A stretch of DNA of 58,161 bases from JAAFIP01 sp031428975 (GTDB taxonomy: Bacteria > Pseudomonadota > Gammaproteobacteria > Burkholderiales > Burkholderiaceae_C): positions 1-58,161 of the forward strand of contig JANOYR010000067.1 of assembly GCA_031428975.1 (NCBI GenBank), read 5' to 3'. Positions within the stretch are counted from its first letter, which is position 1; each line of letters opens with the position of its first letter. The translations under genes and the position numbers were made by a program. Of the stretch, positions 16,576-25,317 are shown piece after piece. Under the pieces are notes generated by a model. That model saw nothing but the letters and a program-made list of their open reading frames with translations, ran no database searches and had not been told where the DNA came from.

Positions 16576-17381
16576 TGCTTAAACACCCGTTTGACCGCGA
16601 TTTGCAGCATTTCACCCACCGCAATCAGGGCAATAATGCACAGCACAATGCCCAAGACAAAATCATAGTCGTAGCGCTGAAATGCGGCAAACAAGGTGCC
16701 GCCAATGCCGCCTGCACCCACAATACCCACCATCGTGGAGTTGCGCAAATTGCTGTCGATTTCATAGGCTATAAAACCAATGAAGCGAAAAATGACTTGT
16801 GGTACAACTGCAAAAGTCAAGACATTGGCAAAGCTGGCACCCGTGGCACGTACCGCCTCAATTTGTTTCATGGAAATTTCTTCAATCGCCTCGGCAAATA
16901 ATTTACCTAAAAATCCGACAGATGCCACGGTAAGTGCCAATATGCCAGCCAACGCACCAAAACCGACTGCTTTGACAAACACAATGGCAACGATTACCGG
17001 ATGAAATGTGCGACACAAGGTGATAAACAACCGCGCTGGCCAAGTGACCCAAGCGGGCATCAGATTGCGCGCTGCCAAGAGCGCCACCGGCAAGGACAAA
17101 AGCAAGCCAGCCGCAGATGCCAAAATGGCAATTTGTACGGTCTCTACCATGCCCTTGACGAGCTCTTCACGCGGGTTAAACACAGGGGGAAACATACGGG
17201 TGACAAACTTGTTAGCGCCCTCAAGCCCCAAGATAAAACGTGCCCATGTGAGGTCAATGCGCGAGAATGCCCAGACAAAAATGAGTGCCAAAATTAAAAC
17301 ACCCCAACGCTCAGCGCTGCCCATTTGAAAAGGGCGCACGCTGCTTGGAGGGCTCGGCAAGCGCGCACTTATGCCAGCCAC
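16572..17381 (-). CDS. phnE: Phosphonate-type ABC importer permease (proximal)
   Basis: This 269-residue permease is homologous to the following one. It has EISMKQIEAVRATGASFANVLTFAVVPQV and YEIDSNLRNSTMVGIVGAGGIGG, the conserved PhnE ATPase-contact region. Two PhnE subunits forming a heterodimer are common in phosphonate and phosphite importers. The start overlaps the end of phnC by 13 bp, which supports coupled translation. Confidence 0.92.
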   Translation of the reverse strand: MAGISARLPSPPSSVRPFQMGSAERWGVLILALIFVWAFSRIDLTWARFILGLEGANKFVTRMFPPVFNPREELVKGMVETVQIAILASAAGLLLSLPVALLAARNLMPAWVTWPARLFITLCRTFHPVIVAIVFVKAVGFGALAGILALTVASVGFLGKLFAEAIEEISMKQIEAVRATGASFANVLTFAVVPQVIFRFIGFIAYEIDSNLRNSTMVGIVGAGGIGGTLFAAFQRYDYDFVLGIVLCIIALIAVGEMLQIAVKRVFKQ

Positions 17382-18127
17382 GATTGTCCGCCGTAAATAG
17401 ATTTCAATACGCCGTCGGTTAAGCCATCGCCAGTGCCGTCGTACACCACAAGGCCACCACTCATGCCCACAATGCGCGTAGCAAAGCGTTTGGCCAGCTC
17501 CACGTCGTGCATGTTCACAATCACCGGTATGCCTGCATCCACGCCCACGCGCTTGAGCAGTTCCATGATTTCTACCGAGGTTTTAGGATCCAAGGAGCTG
17601 GTAGGTTCGTCGGCAAGCAGCAGCGAAGGCCGCTGCATCACTGCCCGTGATATGCCCACGCGCTGGCGTTGCCCGCCTGAGAGCGAATCCGCTCGGGCAT
17701 TTGCAAAATCTTGCAGCCCCACAATACCCAGTACATCCCAAGCTCTGGCAATGTCTTGGGGCTCAAACTTGCGCAGCCACGCCTTCCATGCGGGCGTTGT
17801 GCCCAGCACACCAGTGAGCAAGTTTTCCATCACCGACAAGCGCTCTACCAAGTTGTACTCTTGAAACACCATGCCGATACGCGCCCGCGCTTGGCGCAGT
17901 GCGTCGCCGCGCAGGTGGACCAAGTTCACGCCGTCAAGCTCAATCGCGCCCGCTGTGGGTTCAACCAAACGGTTCACACAGCGAATCAAGGTGCTTTTGC
18001 CTGTTCCGCTCGGCCCAATGATGGCGGTGAGCGCTGCGCCTTCAAAGCGCAGGTCAATACCTTTGAGTACGGGTTTGCCATTCACATATTCTTTAACCAG
18101 CCCTTTGAGCTCCAGTTTGGCAGACAT
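17369..18127 (-). CDS. phnC: Phosphonate-type ABC importer ATPase
   Basis: This 252-residue ATPase has Walker A GPSGTGKST (38-46), the Q-loop in GMVFQEYNLVERLSVMENLLTG (a PhnC hallmark), signature LSGGQRQRVGISRA, Walker B LLLADEPTSSLDP and the H-loop in VIVNMHDVELAKRF. It drives uptake of phosphonates or related oxyanions such as phosphite. No C-P lyase or phosphonatase gene is present in the window, so the fate of the substrate is not shown. Confidence 0.94.
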   Translation of the reverse strand: MSAKLELKGLVKEYVNGKPVLKGIDLRFEGAALTAIIGPSGTGKSTLIRCVNRLVEPTAGAIELDGVNLVHLRGDALRQARARIGMVFQEYNLVERLSVMENLLTGVLGTTPAWKAWLRKFEPQDIARAWDVLGIVGLQDFANARADSLSGGQRQRVGISRAVMQRPSLLLADEPTSSLDPKTSVEIMELLKRVGVDAGIPVIVNMHDVELAKRFATRIVGMSGGLVVYDGTGDGLTDGVLKSIYGGQSWLA

Positions 18128-18136
18128 CGTTGCGGC

Positions 18137-19087
18137 TTATTTCTTGGCTAAATCAGCAGCGGCTTTGTCCACTGTGCGCACAACGTCCCAGTCCTTGGCA
18201 TAGCTGATGCTGACAAAGCGGTCTGCACCGTCAAAGTTTTTTTGCATGTCGGCAGGAAAGCGGTAATCGGCAAAGCACTTGACCATTTTGGCGGCTAGCG
18301 TAGGCTCTAGATCGTGCGCGTAGGCAAAGCTCGACGTGGGAAAGCGTTGGCTGCGGTAGATGACACGAAAGTCAGCTTCTTTGATTTGGCCACGGTCGCC
18401 CATGCGCTCAAACACATCGCTGGCCACGTGGGCTGCGTCGTAGTCACCTGTGTTCACGCCCAGCACCGATTGGTCGTGCTTGCCAGAGAATTTAATCTCG
18501 TAGTCTTTGCCCGGCGCTAAGCCCTGCGCAGGCAAGAGCGCCAGTGGCGCGAGGTGGCCAGAGTTTGACGACGGTGCAGTATGGGCTACCTTTTTACCCT
18601 TGAGGTCAGCTACGGTTTTGTAGGCACTGGATGCCTTCACGATGGTAATCAGGTTGTAGCCTTGGTAACCTTTGGCGTCCCCTTTCACCGCAAATGGGAT
18701 GGCCCCTGCTTTGTTCACTGCAAAAACAGTAGGACCTGTAGAGAAACCGCCCACATGCAGGCGGCCAGAGCGCATAGCCTCTATTTGTGCCGCGTTGTTT
18801 TGCACTTGGTAAAACACTACTTTTTTACCTGTGCATTGGCCTAGATGGTCCGTGAATGGTTTGAAGATGTTTTCGTATTTGGCGGGGTCTTCTACGGGCG
18901 TGTAGGTGAAGATTAAGGTGCTGGGGTTTTTCCACTTGGCTTTATCGGCGGGGGTATCGGCCAGCAGGTCTTTGTTGGCATCACAGTACAGTGCGTCTAA
19001 ATCCCCTCGGTTGGGGCAGGCCTCTTGTGCAGGCACAGTAAAAACGGCAGTGCACAAAGCCAGTGCGAATAGGGGTTTTCGAATCAT
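18137..19087 (-). CDS. phnD: Phosphate/phosphite/phosphonate ABC importer binding protein
   Basis: This 316-residue periplasmic protein has a signal peptide (MIRKPLFALALCTAVFTVPAQ). Its mature part matches the PhnD family: LIFTYTPVEDPAKYENIFKPFTDHL, then SGRLHVGGFSTGPTVFAV, then the anion-binding loop TAPSSNSGHLAP, and later HVASDVFERM. Four Cys residues in the N-terminal and C-terminal parts suggest disulphides. It is the first gene of the phn operon. On the minus strand TATACT at about 19120 could be its -10 box, and TTGGAG is the ribosome site. Confidence 0.92.
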   Translation of the reverse strand: MIRKPLFALALCTAVFTVPAQEACPNRGDLDALYCDANKDLLADTPADKAKWKNPSTLIFTYTPVEDPAKYENIFKPFTDHLGQCTGKKVVFYQVQNNAAQIEAMRSGRLHVGGFSTGPTVFAVNKAGAIPFAVKGDAKGYQGYNLITIVKASSAYKTVADLKGKKVAHTAPSSNSGHLAPLALLPAQGLAPGKDYEIKFSGKHDQSVLGVNTGDYDAAHVASDVFERMGDRGQIKEADFRVIYRSQRFPTSSFAYAHDLEPTLAAKMVKCFADYRFPADMQKNFDGADRFVSISYAKDWDVVRTVDKAAADLAKK

Positions 19088-19195
19088 GAAAATTACTCCA
19101 AGGGGGGGAATTGAAAGTCAGTATAGATTTTTACACCGGAATATGCCAGTTTTATGGCGCGGGCTAAGGGTAAATCTGGAGTTGTAGCCACAGCA

Positions 19196-19798
19196 TTATT
19201 TCACCAAGGCATGCAGGGCTTTAAACTGAGGATGTTCAGCGCTGCGCACCCACTCAAACAGTACCATTTCTGTGGTCACCAGCTCGGCTCCCACCCCCGC
19301 CAATCGGTCAAAAGCGGCATCGCGGTTGCGCTCAGTGCGCGAGCTGCAAGCATCGGTCACCACCCAAACTTCAAACTCTTCTTCGATCAAGTCTAGTGCA
19401 GTTTGTAACAAACAAATATGGGCCTCGCAACCAGCGATGACCACCATGTTGCGTTGCGGCGTTTGCGGCACGGCTTTTTGCAGGTGTTTGGGCAGACTGC
19501 GGGCGTTACCTTTGGGCTCTGGCGGCTCGGGGCGGAGCCAATCAGACAGCCCTTCTTCTACGGCACTGAAATGCATTTTGGCAAGCACATCTTGGCATAG
19601 GGAGCGTAGCTGGGGGTCAGTTTCGCCTAGGCCAGAAGGATTTTGTTCTGTGCCCCAGACTGGTACGGCCATTAACCGCGCCGCTTGCGCCAGACGCACT
19701 GCGTTGGCCAAGATGGTGCCGCTCTCCAGCATGGCCGGCATCACGCGGGATTGGTAATCAATGAGGACGAGTTGGGATTGCGGGGCTTCTAGTAACAT
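19196..19798 (-). CDS. Isochorismatase-like cysteine hydrolase
   Basis: This 200-residue protein of the isochorismatase-like superfamily is close to the ISOC/YcaC type. Catalytic Asp lies in LVLIDYQSRVMP, the Lys is probably in DVLAKMHFSAVEE, and the nucleophilic Cys is in GCEAHICLLQTALDLIEE, a motif nearly identical to the ISOC consensus. The substrate is unknown; an amide or ester hydrolase is likely. An open frame with a TTG codon 27 bp further upstream exists, but ATG at 19798 fits the family N-terminus better. It lies 108 bp upstream of phnD on the same strand. Confidence 0.85.
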   Translation of the reverse strand: MLLEAPQSQLVLIDYQSRVMPAMLESGTILANAVRLAQAARLMAVPVWGTEQNPSGLGETDPQLRSLCQDVLAKMHFSAVEEGLSDWLRPEPPEPKGNARSLPKHLQKAVPQTPQRNMVVIAGCEAHICLLQTALDLIEEEFEVWVVTDACSSRTERNRDAAFDRLAGVGAELVTTEMVLFEWVRSAEHPQFKALHALVK

Positions 19799-19890
19799 GG
19801 TGAAGGGAGGGTTAAAAATGGGCAATTAACGGGCAATAAATTGACACCGTGACGGGCAAAATGGACTGTGCCACAAGCTACCATCGGTGT

Positions 19891-21141
19891 ATGACTTCCC
19901 GCATCTTACTTCGCTTAGCCCCTAACAGCCACAGGCTGCTCATCACAGGGCTACTTTGCCTGGGGGCGGTGGGTGCAGATATGGCTTGGCGTTGGTTCGG
20001 AGTTCAAGCGCCTGCCCCCGCTCAAGCGGCGCTAACTCTGGTGGGTGAGGTGTCTATCAACGCGCAAAAAAACGTCTCCTCAAGTTTCATTGAAACCGCG
20101 CAGGGCACTATTCCTATGCCGGTCAATACCCCCGCCGCGCATGCCAGTAGTCTGCTGGCTATGCCAAGTACTAGCACCGCGCAGATGTTGGCTTTTTGGT
20201 TTGCAGGTGAACGCGAAAGTGCGCCCAATGTGCAAATTGCATTTTCGTGGTTTGATCGCGCGGCGCAAATGTGGAGGCCTTCGCGCTTTGTGCTAAATCG
20301 TTTTGATTTGGGGCGTGCGTTGGGTTTTGGCATTCGTCGGCTGGGCAATCCCGTTGCGTGGCAAGATGCGGACGGGCGCATCCATGTGTTTGTGGTAGCT
20401 ACTGGTCTTGGGGGCTGGGCAGCCGGTCGCATCGCACATGTGCGGCAAGTGGGCGACGCAGCGGACTTGGCAACGCAAAAGCCAGAGCAATTTATATTTG
20501 AACCGGTGCGTGTTTTGCCATTGTCTTGGCTGTGGAATATCAGCTACCTTGTGCGCACCGCACCCATGCCCTTGGTTGATGGCGGAATGGTACTTCCGGT
20601 GTATTTTGAGATTGGCATCAAATACCCTGCGGCACTGCGCTTTGGGGCACGAGGAGAGTTTTTGGGGCTCACGCGCATGTCGATGCGTGGGGACACCTTG
20701 CAGCCTACAGTCGTGCCCCAAAGCAGCGACGTTTGGCTGGCCTTCATGCGCGACCACAGCGCAGTTCACCGAGTGCCTGTGGCGCAAACACTGGATGCGG
20801 GCCGCACATGGCGTGATTTGCCGAACCTTGCAGTGGCCAATCCTGGCAGTTCGCTGGCTGCACTGCGCCTGCCGGATGGTCGATTCGTGATGGCGCTCAA
20901 CGACCTTCCCGATTCACGTCGTCACATAGACTTAGCTTTGTCCGATGATGGTGTGAACTGGCAAGCTGCAGTGGCTATGGAGCGTGCGGATGCATTGCAA
21001 GACGAATTTTCCTACCCTGCACTGGCATGGGATGGCGCACAGCTATGGGTCAGCTACACCGACCAGCGGCGTAGTATCAAATGGCGCAGGTATGTGTTGC
21101 AAGAGCGTGCACAAGCGCCATTGCCAGGGCTGGGGAAATAA
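19891..21141 (+). CDS. Sialidase-like (COG4692-type) exported protein
   Basis: This 416-residue protein resembles predicted neuraminidases with a six-bladed propeller. The N-terminus has a hydrophobic anchor or signal (LLITGLLCLGAVGADMAWRW). Then follow HASSLLAMPS, AFWFAGERESAPNVQIAFS and RRLGNPVAWQDADGRIHVFVV, which correspond to the first blades, and two Asp-box-like motifs, TLDAGRTW and LSDDGVNW. ATG at 19891 was chosen over an in-frame GTG 42 bp upstream. Whether it cleaves sialic acid cannot be told; many COG4692 members act on other glycans or have no known activity. It forms an operon with the next gene, 2 bp away. Confidence 0.75.
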   Translation: MTSRILLRLAPNSHRLLITGLLCLGAVGADMAWRWFGVQAPAPAQAALTLVGEVSINAQKNVSSSFIETAQGTIPMPVNTPAAHASSLLAMPSTSTAQMLAFWFAGERESAPNVQIAFSWFDRAAQMWRPSRFVLNRFDLGRALGFGIRRLGNPVAWQDADGRIHVFVVATGLGGWAAGRIAHVRQVGDAADLATQKPEQFIFEPVRVLPLSWLWNISYLVRTAPMPLVDGGMVLPVYFEIGIKYPAALRFGARGEFLGLTRMSMRGDTLQPTVVPQSSDVWLAFMRDHSAVHRVPVAQTLDAGRTWRDLPNLAVANPGSSLAALRLPDGRFVMALNDLPDSRRHIDLALSDDGVNWQAAVAMERADALQDEFSYPALAWDGAQLWVSYTDQRRSIKWRRYVLQERAQAPLPGLGK

Positions 21142-21143
21142 GC

Positions 21144-21842
21144 ATGCAGACATTGTTTTCGCTTTCACCTGATTCTGTGTTGCCTGTGGCCGGGCTAGCG
21201 CATTGGAGTTTGTTGACGCTGTGGGGTGTGGTTTTGGCATGGTTTGGACTTGCTTTGCTTGTGCGCGTGTGGCCACGGCTTTCTTTGCACGCGCGCTCTG
21301 GCATAGCTGTAGCCATTGTGGTGTGCAACCTATTGCCTGCTTGGCTACACATGGTCACTCTGTCTCCCGCCTACTGGCTGGGTTTGGCCTTCCAGTCCCC
21401 CAGTTTGGCTTTGGCAGCGCTTGCTTTGCTAGGACTGTGGGCGCATACCAGCGCCGATGCATCGCCCCTCGTTACGCCTTGGCGGGCACGTTCTGAGGCG
21501 ATTAGTGTGTGGTGTCTTGTGGGTGTTGTGCTGGGTTGGGTGCTGCTGCTGGACACATTAGCCTTTTGGCCGCACTCGGTGTATGCGTTGGGATTTGGCG
21601 CGGAAGTCCTGTGGTGTGTGGCACTGGGACTGCTTGTGACGGCTTGGCGCTGGCAGGGCTTAGTGCTGCGAATACTATGCCCCGTATTGTTGGCGTTTGC
21701 GGTCAGCCGCTTACCATCTGGCAACCTATGGGATGCTGTATTGGACCCGCTTCTTTGGACGGGCTTGCACGTTAAATTGCTGCGTGATTTGTGGGTGGCG
21801 AAAAAAGCTAAAGTGCGCGCTAATCTGCACTATGCGCCGTAA
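21144..21842 (+). CDS. Multi-pass membrane protein of unknown function
   Basis: I do not recognise this 232-residue protein. It has about seven strongly hydrophobic segments, including LLTLWGVVLAWFGLALLVRVW, SGIAVAIVVCNLLPAWL and ALAALALLGLWAHTS, and almost no polar loops. The ATG at 21144 follows GGGG with normal spacing and starts 2 bp after the stop of the sialidase-like gene, so the two are very likely co-translated and may work together. It ends 4 bp before the convergent glycosyltransferase gene. Confidence 0.7.
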   Translation: MQTLFSLSPDSVLPVAGLAHWSLLTLWGVVLAWFGLALLVRVWPRLSLHARSGIAVAIVVCNLLPAWLHMVTLSPAYWLGLAFQSPSLALAALALLGLWAHTSADASPLVTPWRARSEAISVWCLVGVVLGWVLLLDTLAFWPHSVYALGFGAEVLWCVALGLLVTAWRWQGLVLRILCPVLLAFAVSRLPSGNLWDAVLDPLLWTGLHVKLLRDLWVAKKAKVRANLHYAP

Positions 21843-21846
21843 AACT

Positions 21847-23589
21847 CTAGCGGCTAATCAACCATTCGCGTTGAAACAACCACTCTTGCGGGCGGGCAAT
21901 ATTGCCAAGCGTTATTTCACCGCGGCCATGGCGCGAGCGCACGTCCCAGCGCGTGCCGACTACGGTGCAGGCGTTGGCCGCCACGCAGGCAGGCGCGTCT
22001 TTGCCAACCCACATCACACCATCAAACTGCGCCAACAAAATTTCAGGCGCTACGCCATCGGCATGCGTAAAAAAGCGGTTGCCCGGCAACAAAAATTGGT
22101 AACGTTCAAACTGGCCATTAAAGCCATTGGGCACTGCAATGCGTTTGCCGCGCCACTGCGCGTGGTGCTCTAAGGTAAAGGATGCAGCGGACTCGTCTAG
22201 CGGCGCGACGACAGCGTTAAAGCTGGCAAATACCGACACGCAAGCCACTAGCAGTGCCGATCGCGTGAAGCGCGGTAAGCACCCCAGCAGCAAGGCCGAG
22301 ACGGAAATAGCGGTGAAAAACAAGACCAGTGACCACTCAAACTCCGTAGCGATGCCCATTTGAAATGCTGCGAATCCGATAGCAAACAATAACCACAAGA
22401 CAATGACAATAGGTAAATAACTTACAAAAAACCAGATGTTTGACAAACGATGCCACAACACAGCCAACACAATGGCTAAAAACGGTGAAGCAGGAATCAC
22501 ATAGCGGGCTGAGCGCTGGCTGGGCACCGTGAAGACCGCCAGCCACACCAGCAGGCAGCCCACCATGGCCCACAGGTATACCGCAGGCAGGGGGAGCGCG
22601 TTGGCAGTGGAGTTGGGGTGGGGGATGTTGCGGGCCGCAGCACGCCATTTCGTCCAGCCTTGACGCAGCCCCCAAAGCATGAGTGCTACCACCATGATGC
22701 CCAGCAAGCCCGCGTTTTGCACATAGGCTAGAAGCTGCAGCCACATGCTGGTATCGCCCCATAAGGCCCGCATCCAATAGCCTTGGTTGTTGTTCATTTT
22801 GGAAGCGTTTTCGAACAAAATGAACTCCTTCCATACTGCTTGTGGGTCGGGGTCGATCGCGAACCAGAGCGCAAAAATACCCAGAGCCAATGCGCACGTG
22901 CAAGCCAATTTAAATGCCAAAGTGGCGCAGCTGTGCAAACAGATGGGTCGCGCAAGCCACCAAGCCACAAGCGCCAAGCAGGCACCCGCTGGCGCAATTA
23001 GGGCGAATGATTTGTAGAGCAAGCCAACGGCAAAATACAGGCCAAACAACAGCGCCAAGGGCCAACTGAACAGCTTGTCAGCCGCTAGGCCGCGCTGGTG
23101 GCGCAGCAACAGCACGAAGATGGGCAAGTTAAACCAAAAAGACTCCGCAGCGCTGGTGAGGTAGGGTCGCCCGTAGCGAAAGGTGCAGAAAAACACAAGG
23201 TAAATCACCCCCGCCAACAGCCCCAAACGCAGATCGCGCGCCAAGCGCTGTACCAACACCACAATGCCTGCTGTAACCAGTAGGGTGTAGACCAAGCTGG
23301 GTAGGCGCAGCGCAGCTAATGTCCAGTGGTTGCCCCAATTGCCCGCCACCATGGCCTGCCAAAACAGCAGGGGCGGTTTGGTGTTGCGCATATTCTCTAG
23401 CTCTGAGGCCAGTGGCAACCAATGGCCAGTGGCTGCCGTGAGGCGCGCGATGTGCGCGTACACCATTTCGTCACCGTTGCGCGGAATGTAATGACCACCC
23501 AAGCCGTTGCCATACACAAAAACTGCAAATACCAAGAGTAGCCAGTAGCCTAGCGGCTGTTGTCCCCAGCCGTTGGGTAGCTTAGGCAC
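21847..23589 (-). CDS. ArnT/PMT-like glycosyltransferase (GT39 superfamily)
   Basis: This 580-residue polytopic membrane protein has about eleven to twelve hydrophobic segments. The first periplasmic loop reads YIPRNGDEMVYAHIARLTAATG, whose DE pair is the acidic motif of GT-C enzymes such as ArnT, and NTKPPLLFWQAMVAGNWG follows, the K-PP-LYFW-like motif of ArnT. These enzymes move a sugar from a polyprenyl-phosphate carrier to lipid A or protein. The GTG start at 23589 overlaps the GtrA stop (GTGCCTAA) and gives coupled translation; a TTG further upstream is less likely. It is the last gene of a GT9-GtrA-GT39 operon. Confidence 0.88.
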   Translation of the reverse strand: MPKLPNGWGQQPLGYWLLLVFAVFVYGNGLGGHYIPRNGDEMVYAHIARLTAATGHWLPLASELENMRNTKPPLLFWQAMVAGNWGNHWTLAALRLPSLVYTLLVTAGIVVLVQRLARDLRLGLLAGVIYLVFFCTFRYGRPYLTSAAESFWFNLPIFVLLLRHQRGLAADKLFSWPLALLFGLYFAVGLLYKSFALIAPAGACLALVAWWLARPICLHSCATLAFKLACTCALALGIFALWFAIDPDPQAVWKEFILFENASKMNNNQGYWMRALWGDTSMWLQLLAYVQNAGLLGIMVVALMLWGLRQGWTKWRAAARNIPHPNSTANALPLPAVYLWAMVGCLLVWLAVFTVPSQRSARYVIPASPFLAIVLAVLWHRLSNIWFFVSYLPIVIVLWLLFAIGFAAFQMGIATEFEWSLVLFFTAISVSALLLGCLPRFTRSALLVACVSVFASFNAVVAPLDESAASFTLEHHAQWRGKRIAVPNGFNGQFERYQFLLPGNRFFTHADGVAPEILLAQFDGVMWVGKDAPACVAANACTVVGTRWDVRSRHGRGEITLGNIARPQEWLFQREWLISR

Positions 23590-24067
23590 GAGACTTCTTT
23601 CTGAATGTCCACCAGTCGTTGGCAAAATAGTTGCTCACACTGGCCACCACAATCGCCGTCACATTTGCCACTAAATAATGCCAGCCTACTGGGCCTGACA
23701 GCCATAGCGTGAGCCCATACTGCACCGCCATGCCTAGCCATGATGCCAACGCGTATTGACCGAACTGCTGCACATAGTTAATTGGTTCAGGTGCTATCAG
23801 TAGGGCGTTTACACGCTGTCGGTCGGCCCAAGTCCACAAGCGATTCCATGTAAAGTTATTGACTGTGGCCACCAAAATTGCACACGCCAATGATGCATAC
23901 AAGCGGTTACGTGCAGGTTCGATCGCACGAAAGACAAATTCTTGTGCAACAGTTAAGACCAGTAAATTAACGACAGTACCGCTTGCGCCCACGATGCCAA
24001 ACTTGACGTAACGAAACTGTGTGAACCAAACAAATGTCCGCTGCAGCCAAGCGTTCAAACCTTTCAT
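23582..24067 (-). CDS. GtrA-family membrane protein
   Basis: This 161-residue protein has four membrane segments and is typical of GtrA/DPMS-like proteins, which are thought to help flip polyprenyl-phosphate sugars. Recognised parts are FRYVKFGIVGASGTVVNLLVL and NNFTWNRLWTWADR, with FANDWWTFRKK at the end. It sits between a GT9 glycosyltransferase (ATGA overlap) and an ArnT-like glycosyltransferase. This fits a three-gene system that delivers and transfers a sugar in the periplasm. Confidence 0.9.
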   Translation of the reverse strand: MKGLNAWLQRTFVWFTQFRYVKFGIVGASGTVVNLLVLTVAQEFVFRAIEPARNRLYASLACAILVATVNNFTWNRLWTWADRQRVNALLIAPEPINYVQQFGQYALASWLGMAVQYGLTLWLSGPVGWHYLVANVTAIVVASVSNYFANDWWTFRKKSRA

Positions 24068-25296
24068 GTGCGCAACTCCAAACTAATGAGCGCCATATCG
24101 AGCACTGGCTGGGGTGCAATCACTTTGAGGCATTGGTTGTCGCCGTCGCAAAAAGTTTGGCGGTGGTTGTAAGCGGTGAGGCAGGGGGAGCAGGCGATGC
24201 CACTTTCAAAAATAGTAGCACGTGGCGACAGTGGGCCGTAGAGTTTGGCTGTTTCAGGGCCGAAAAAAACCATGGTTTGGATGCCAGTCAGACTGGCAAA
24301 ATGGCCTGGACCACCGTCGTTGGTGATGAGCAAGTCGGCGCTGTGCAAAAGCAGTAAAAGTTCACGCATAGTGCGTGTGTAGCCGGTGAGTGCGATGCAA
24401 TGTGAGTGTCCTACATCGGCAATGATTTGCTGCGCCAGCACGGCGTCTTCGGGCAGTCCAATCAAACCCACTGCATGGCCTGCTGCACAAAGACCACGCG
24501 CGACGTGCGCATACGAAGCGGCCGGCCATGCCCGCTCTGGCAAAATGCCACCGCCCGCATAGAGCAGTACCAGTTTGCGAGTGGCTGTGGCGCTATGGAC
24601 GGCATGTAAACTGGCCCGGTACATTTTGCGTTCATCGTCACTGAAATGCACCTGCAAGCCCGATTCGGTGGGGCGCATGGTCAGCGAAGATATTTTCGAG
24701 CGCGGACTGTGCGTATTAAAAAGTGCATCCACCAATGCAACAAACTGCAAACTGATGTGGCGGTAGGGGTTGTAGGGGAGCGCGCGGTTAAAGGTATTGC
24801 CTCGGTATAGCCCTTCTTGGGTGTGGGGGGTGAAACCTGCGCGTAGCCCAGCACAGCTTAGGGTTGCCATGATACTGCTCACGCGCGAGAATAACTCACA
24901 ATCAATCACCACGTCTAGTGGCAGCGCACGCATTGCGCGACGGAAAGCCAACATGCTGCTCAGCAAGGCTGGTAGTGAGCGGTCGTCAAGTGTGTGCAGG
25001 TTGCTGTCGGGGGCAAGTTGCAAGAGCTGAGAAACACTGCGGTTTTTGGCCAGTTGCAACATGTGCAATTGCGCGTGTGGAAAACGCAATTTAATTTCTG
25101 CAAACATCGGTCCTGCGAGGACTACCGACCCCATTTCCGAAAGCATGATCACCAAGACATGGCGCACACCGTTAGGAGATTGGCATGGCTTGGGCGCAAT
25201 ACCCAGCACGCGCTGGATGGATGTCCATCCGGACAATACAGCACACAGCAGTTGGCCGATATTTTTATCTATCCAACGCTGGGTGTTGATTTGCAT
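24064..25296 (-). CDS. Glycosyltransferase family 9 (heptosyltransferase-like)
   Basis: This 410-residue GT-B enzyme is related to lipopolysaccharide heptosyltransferases. The N-terminal half reads VLVIMLSEMGSVVLAGPMFAEIKLRFP, the family start (usually LVI...IGDV). The C-terminal nucleotide-sugar half reads LLLLHSADLLITNDGGPGHFASLTGIQTMVFFGPETAKLYGPL, the GT9 hallmark (D-GP-H-A). C-terminal Cys residues (GIACSPCLTAYNHRQTFCDGDNQC) match the Cys-rich tail seen in a subgroup of GT9 proteins. It leads the operon with gtrA and the ArnT-like gene. The acceptor is unknown. Confidence 0.88.
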   Translation of the reverse strand: MQINTQRWIDKNIGQLLCAVLSGWTSIQRVLGIAPKPCQSPNGVRHVLVIMLSEMGSVVLAGPMFAEIKLRFPHAQLHMLQLAKNRSVSQLLQLAPDSNLHTLDDRSLPALLSSMLAFRRAMRALPLDVVIDCELFSRVSSIMATLSCAGLRAGFTPHTQEGLYRGNTFNRALPYNPYRHISLQFVALVDALFNTHSPRSKISSLTMRPTESGLQVHFSDDERKMYRASLHAVHSATATRKLVLLYAGGGILPERAWPAASYAHVARGLCAAGHAVGLIGLPEDAVLAQQIIADVGHSHCIALTGYTRTMRELLLLLHSADLLITNDGGPGHFASLTGIQTMVFFGPETAKLYGPLSPRATIFESGIACSPCLTAYNHRQTFCDGDNQCLKVIAPQPVLDMALISLELRT

Positions 25297-25317
25297 AGGC
25301 AGTAGTTTACAGCCCGC

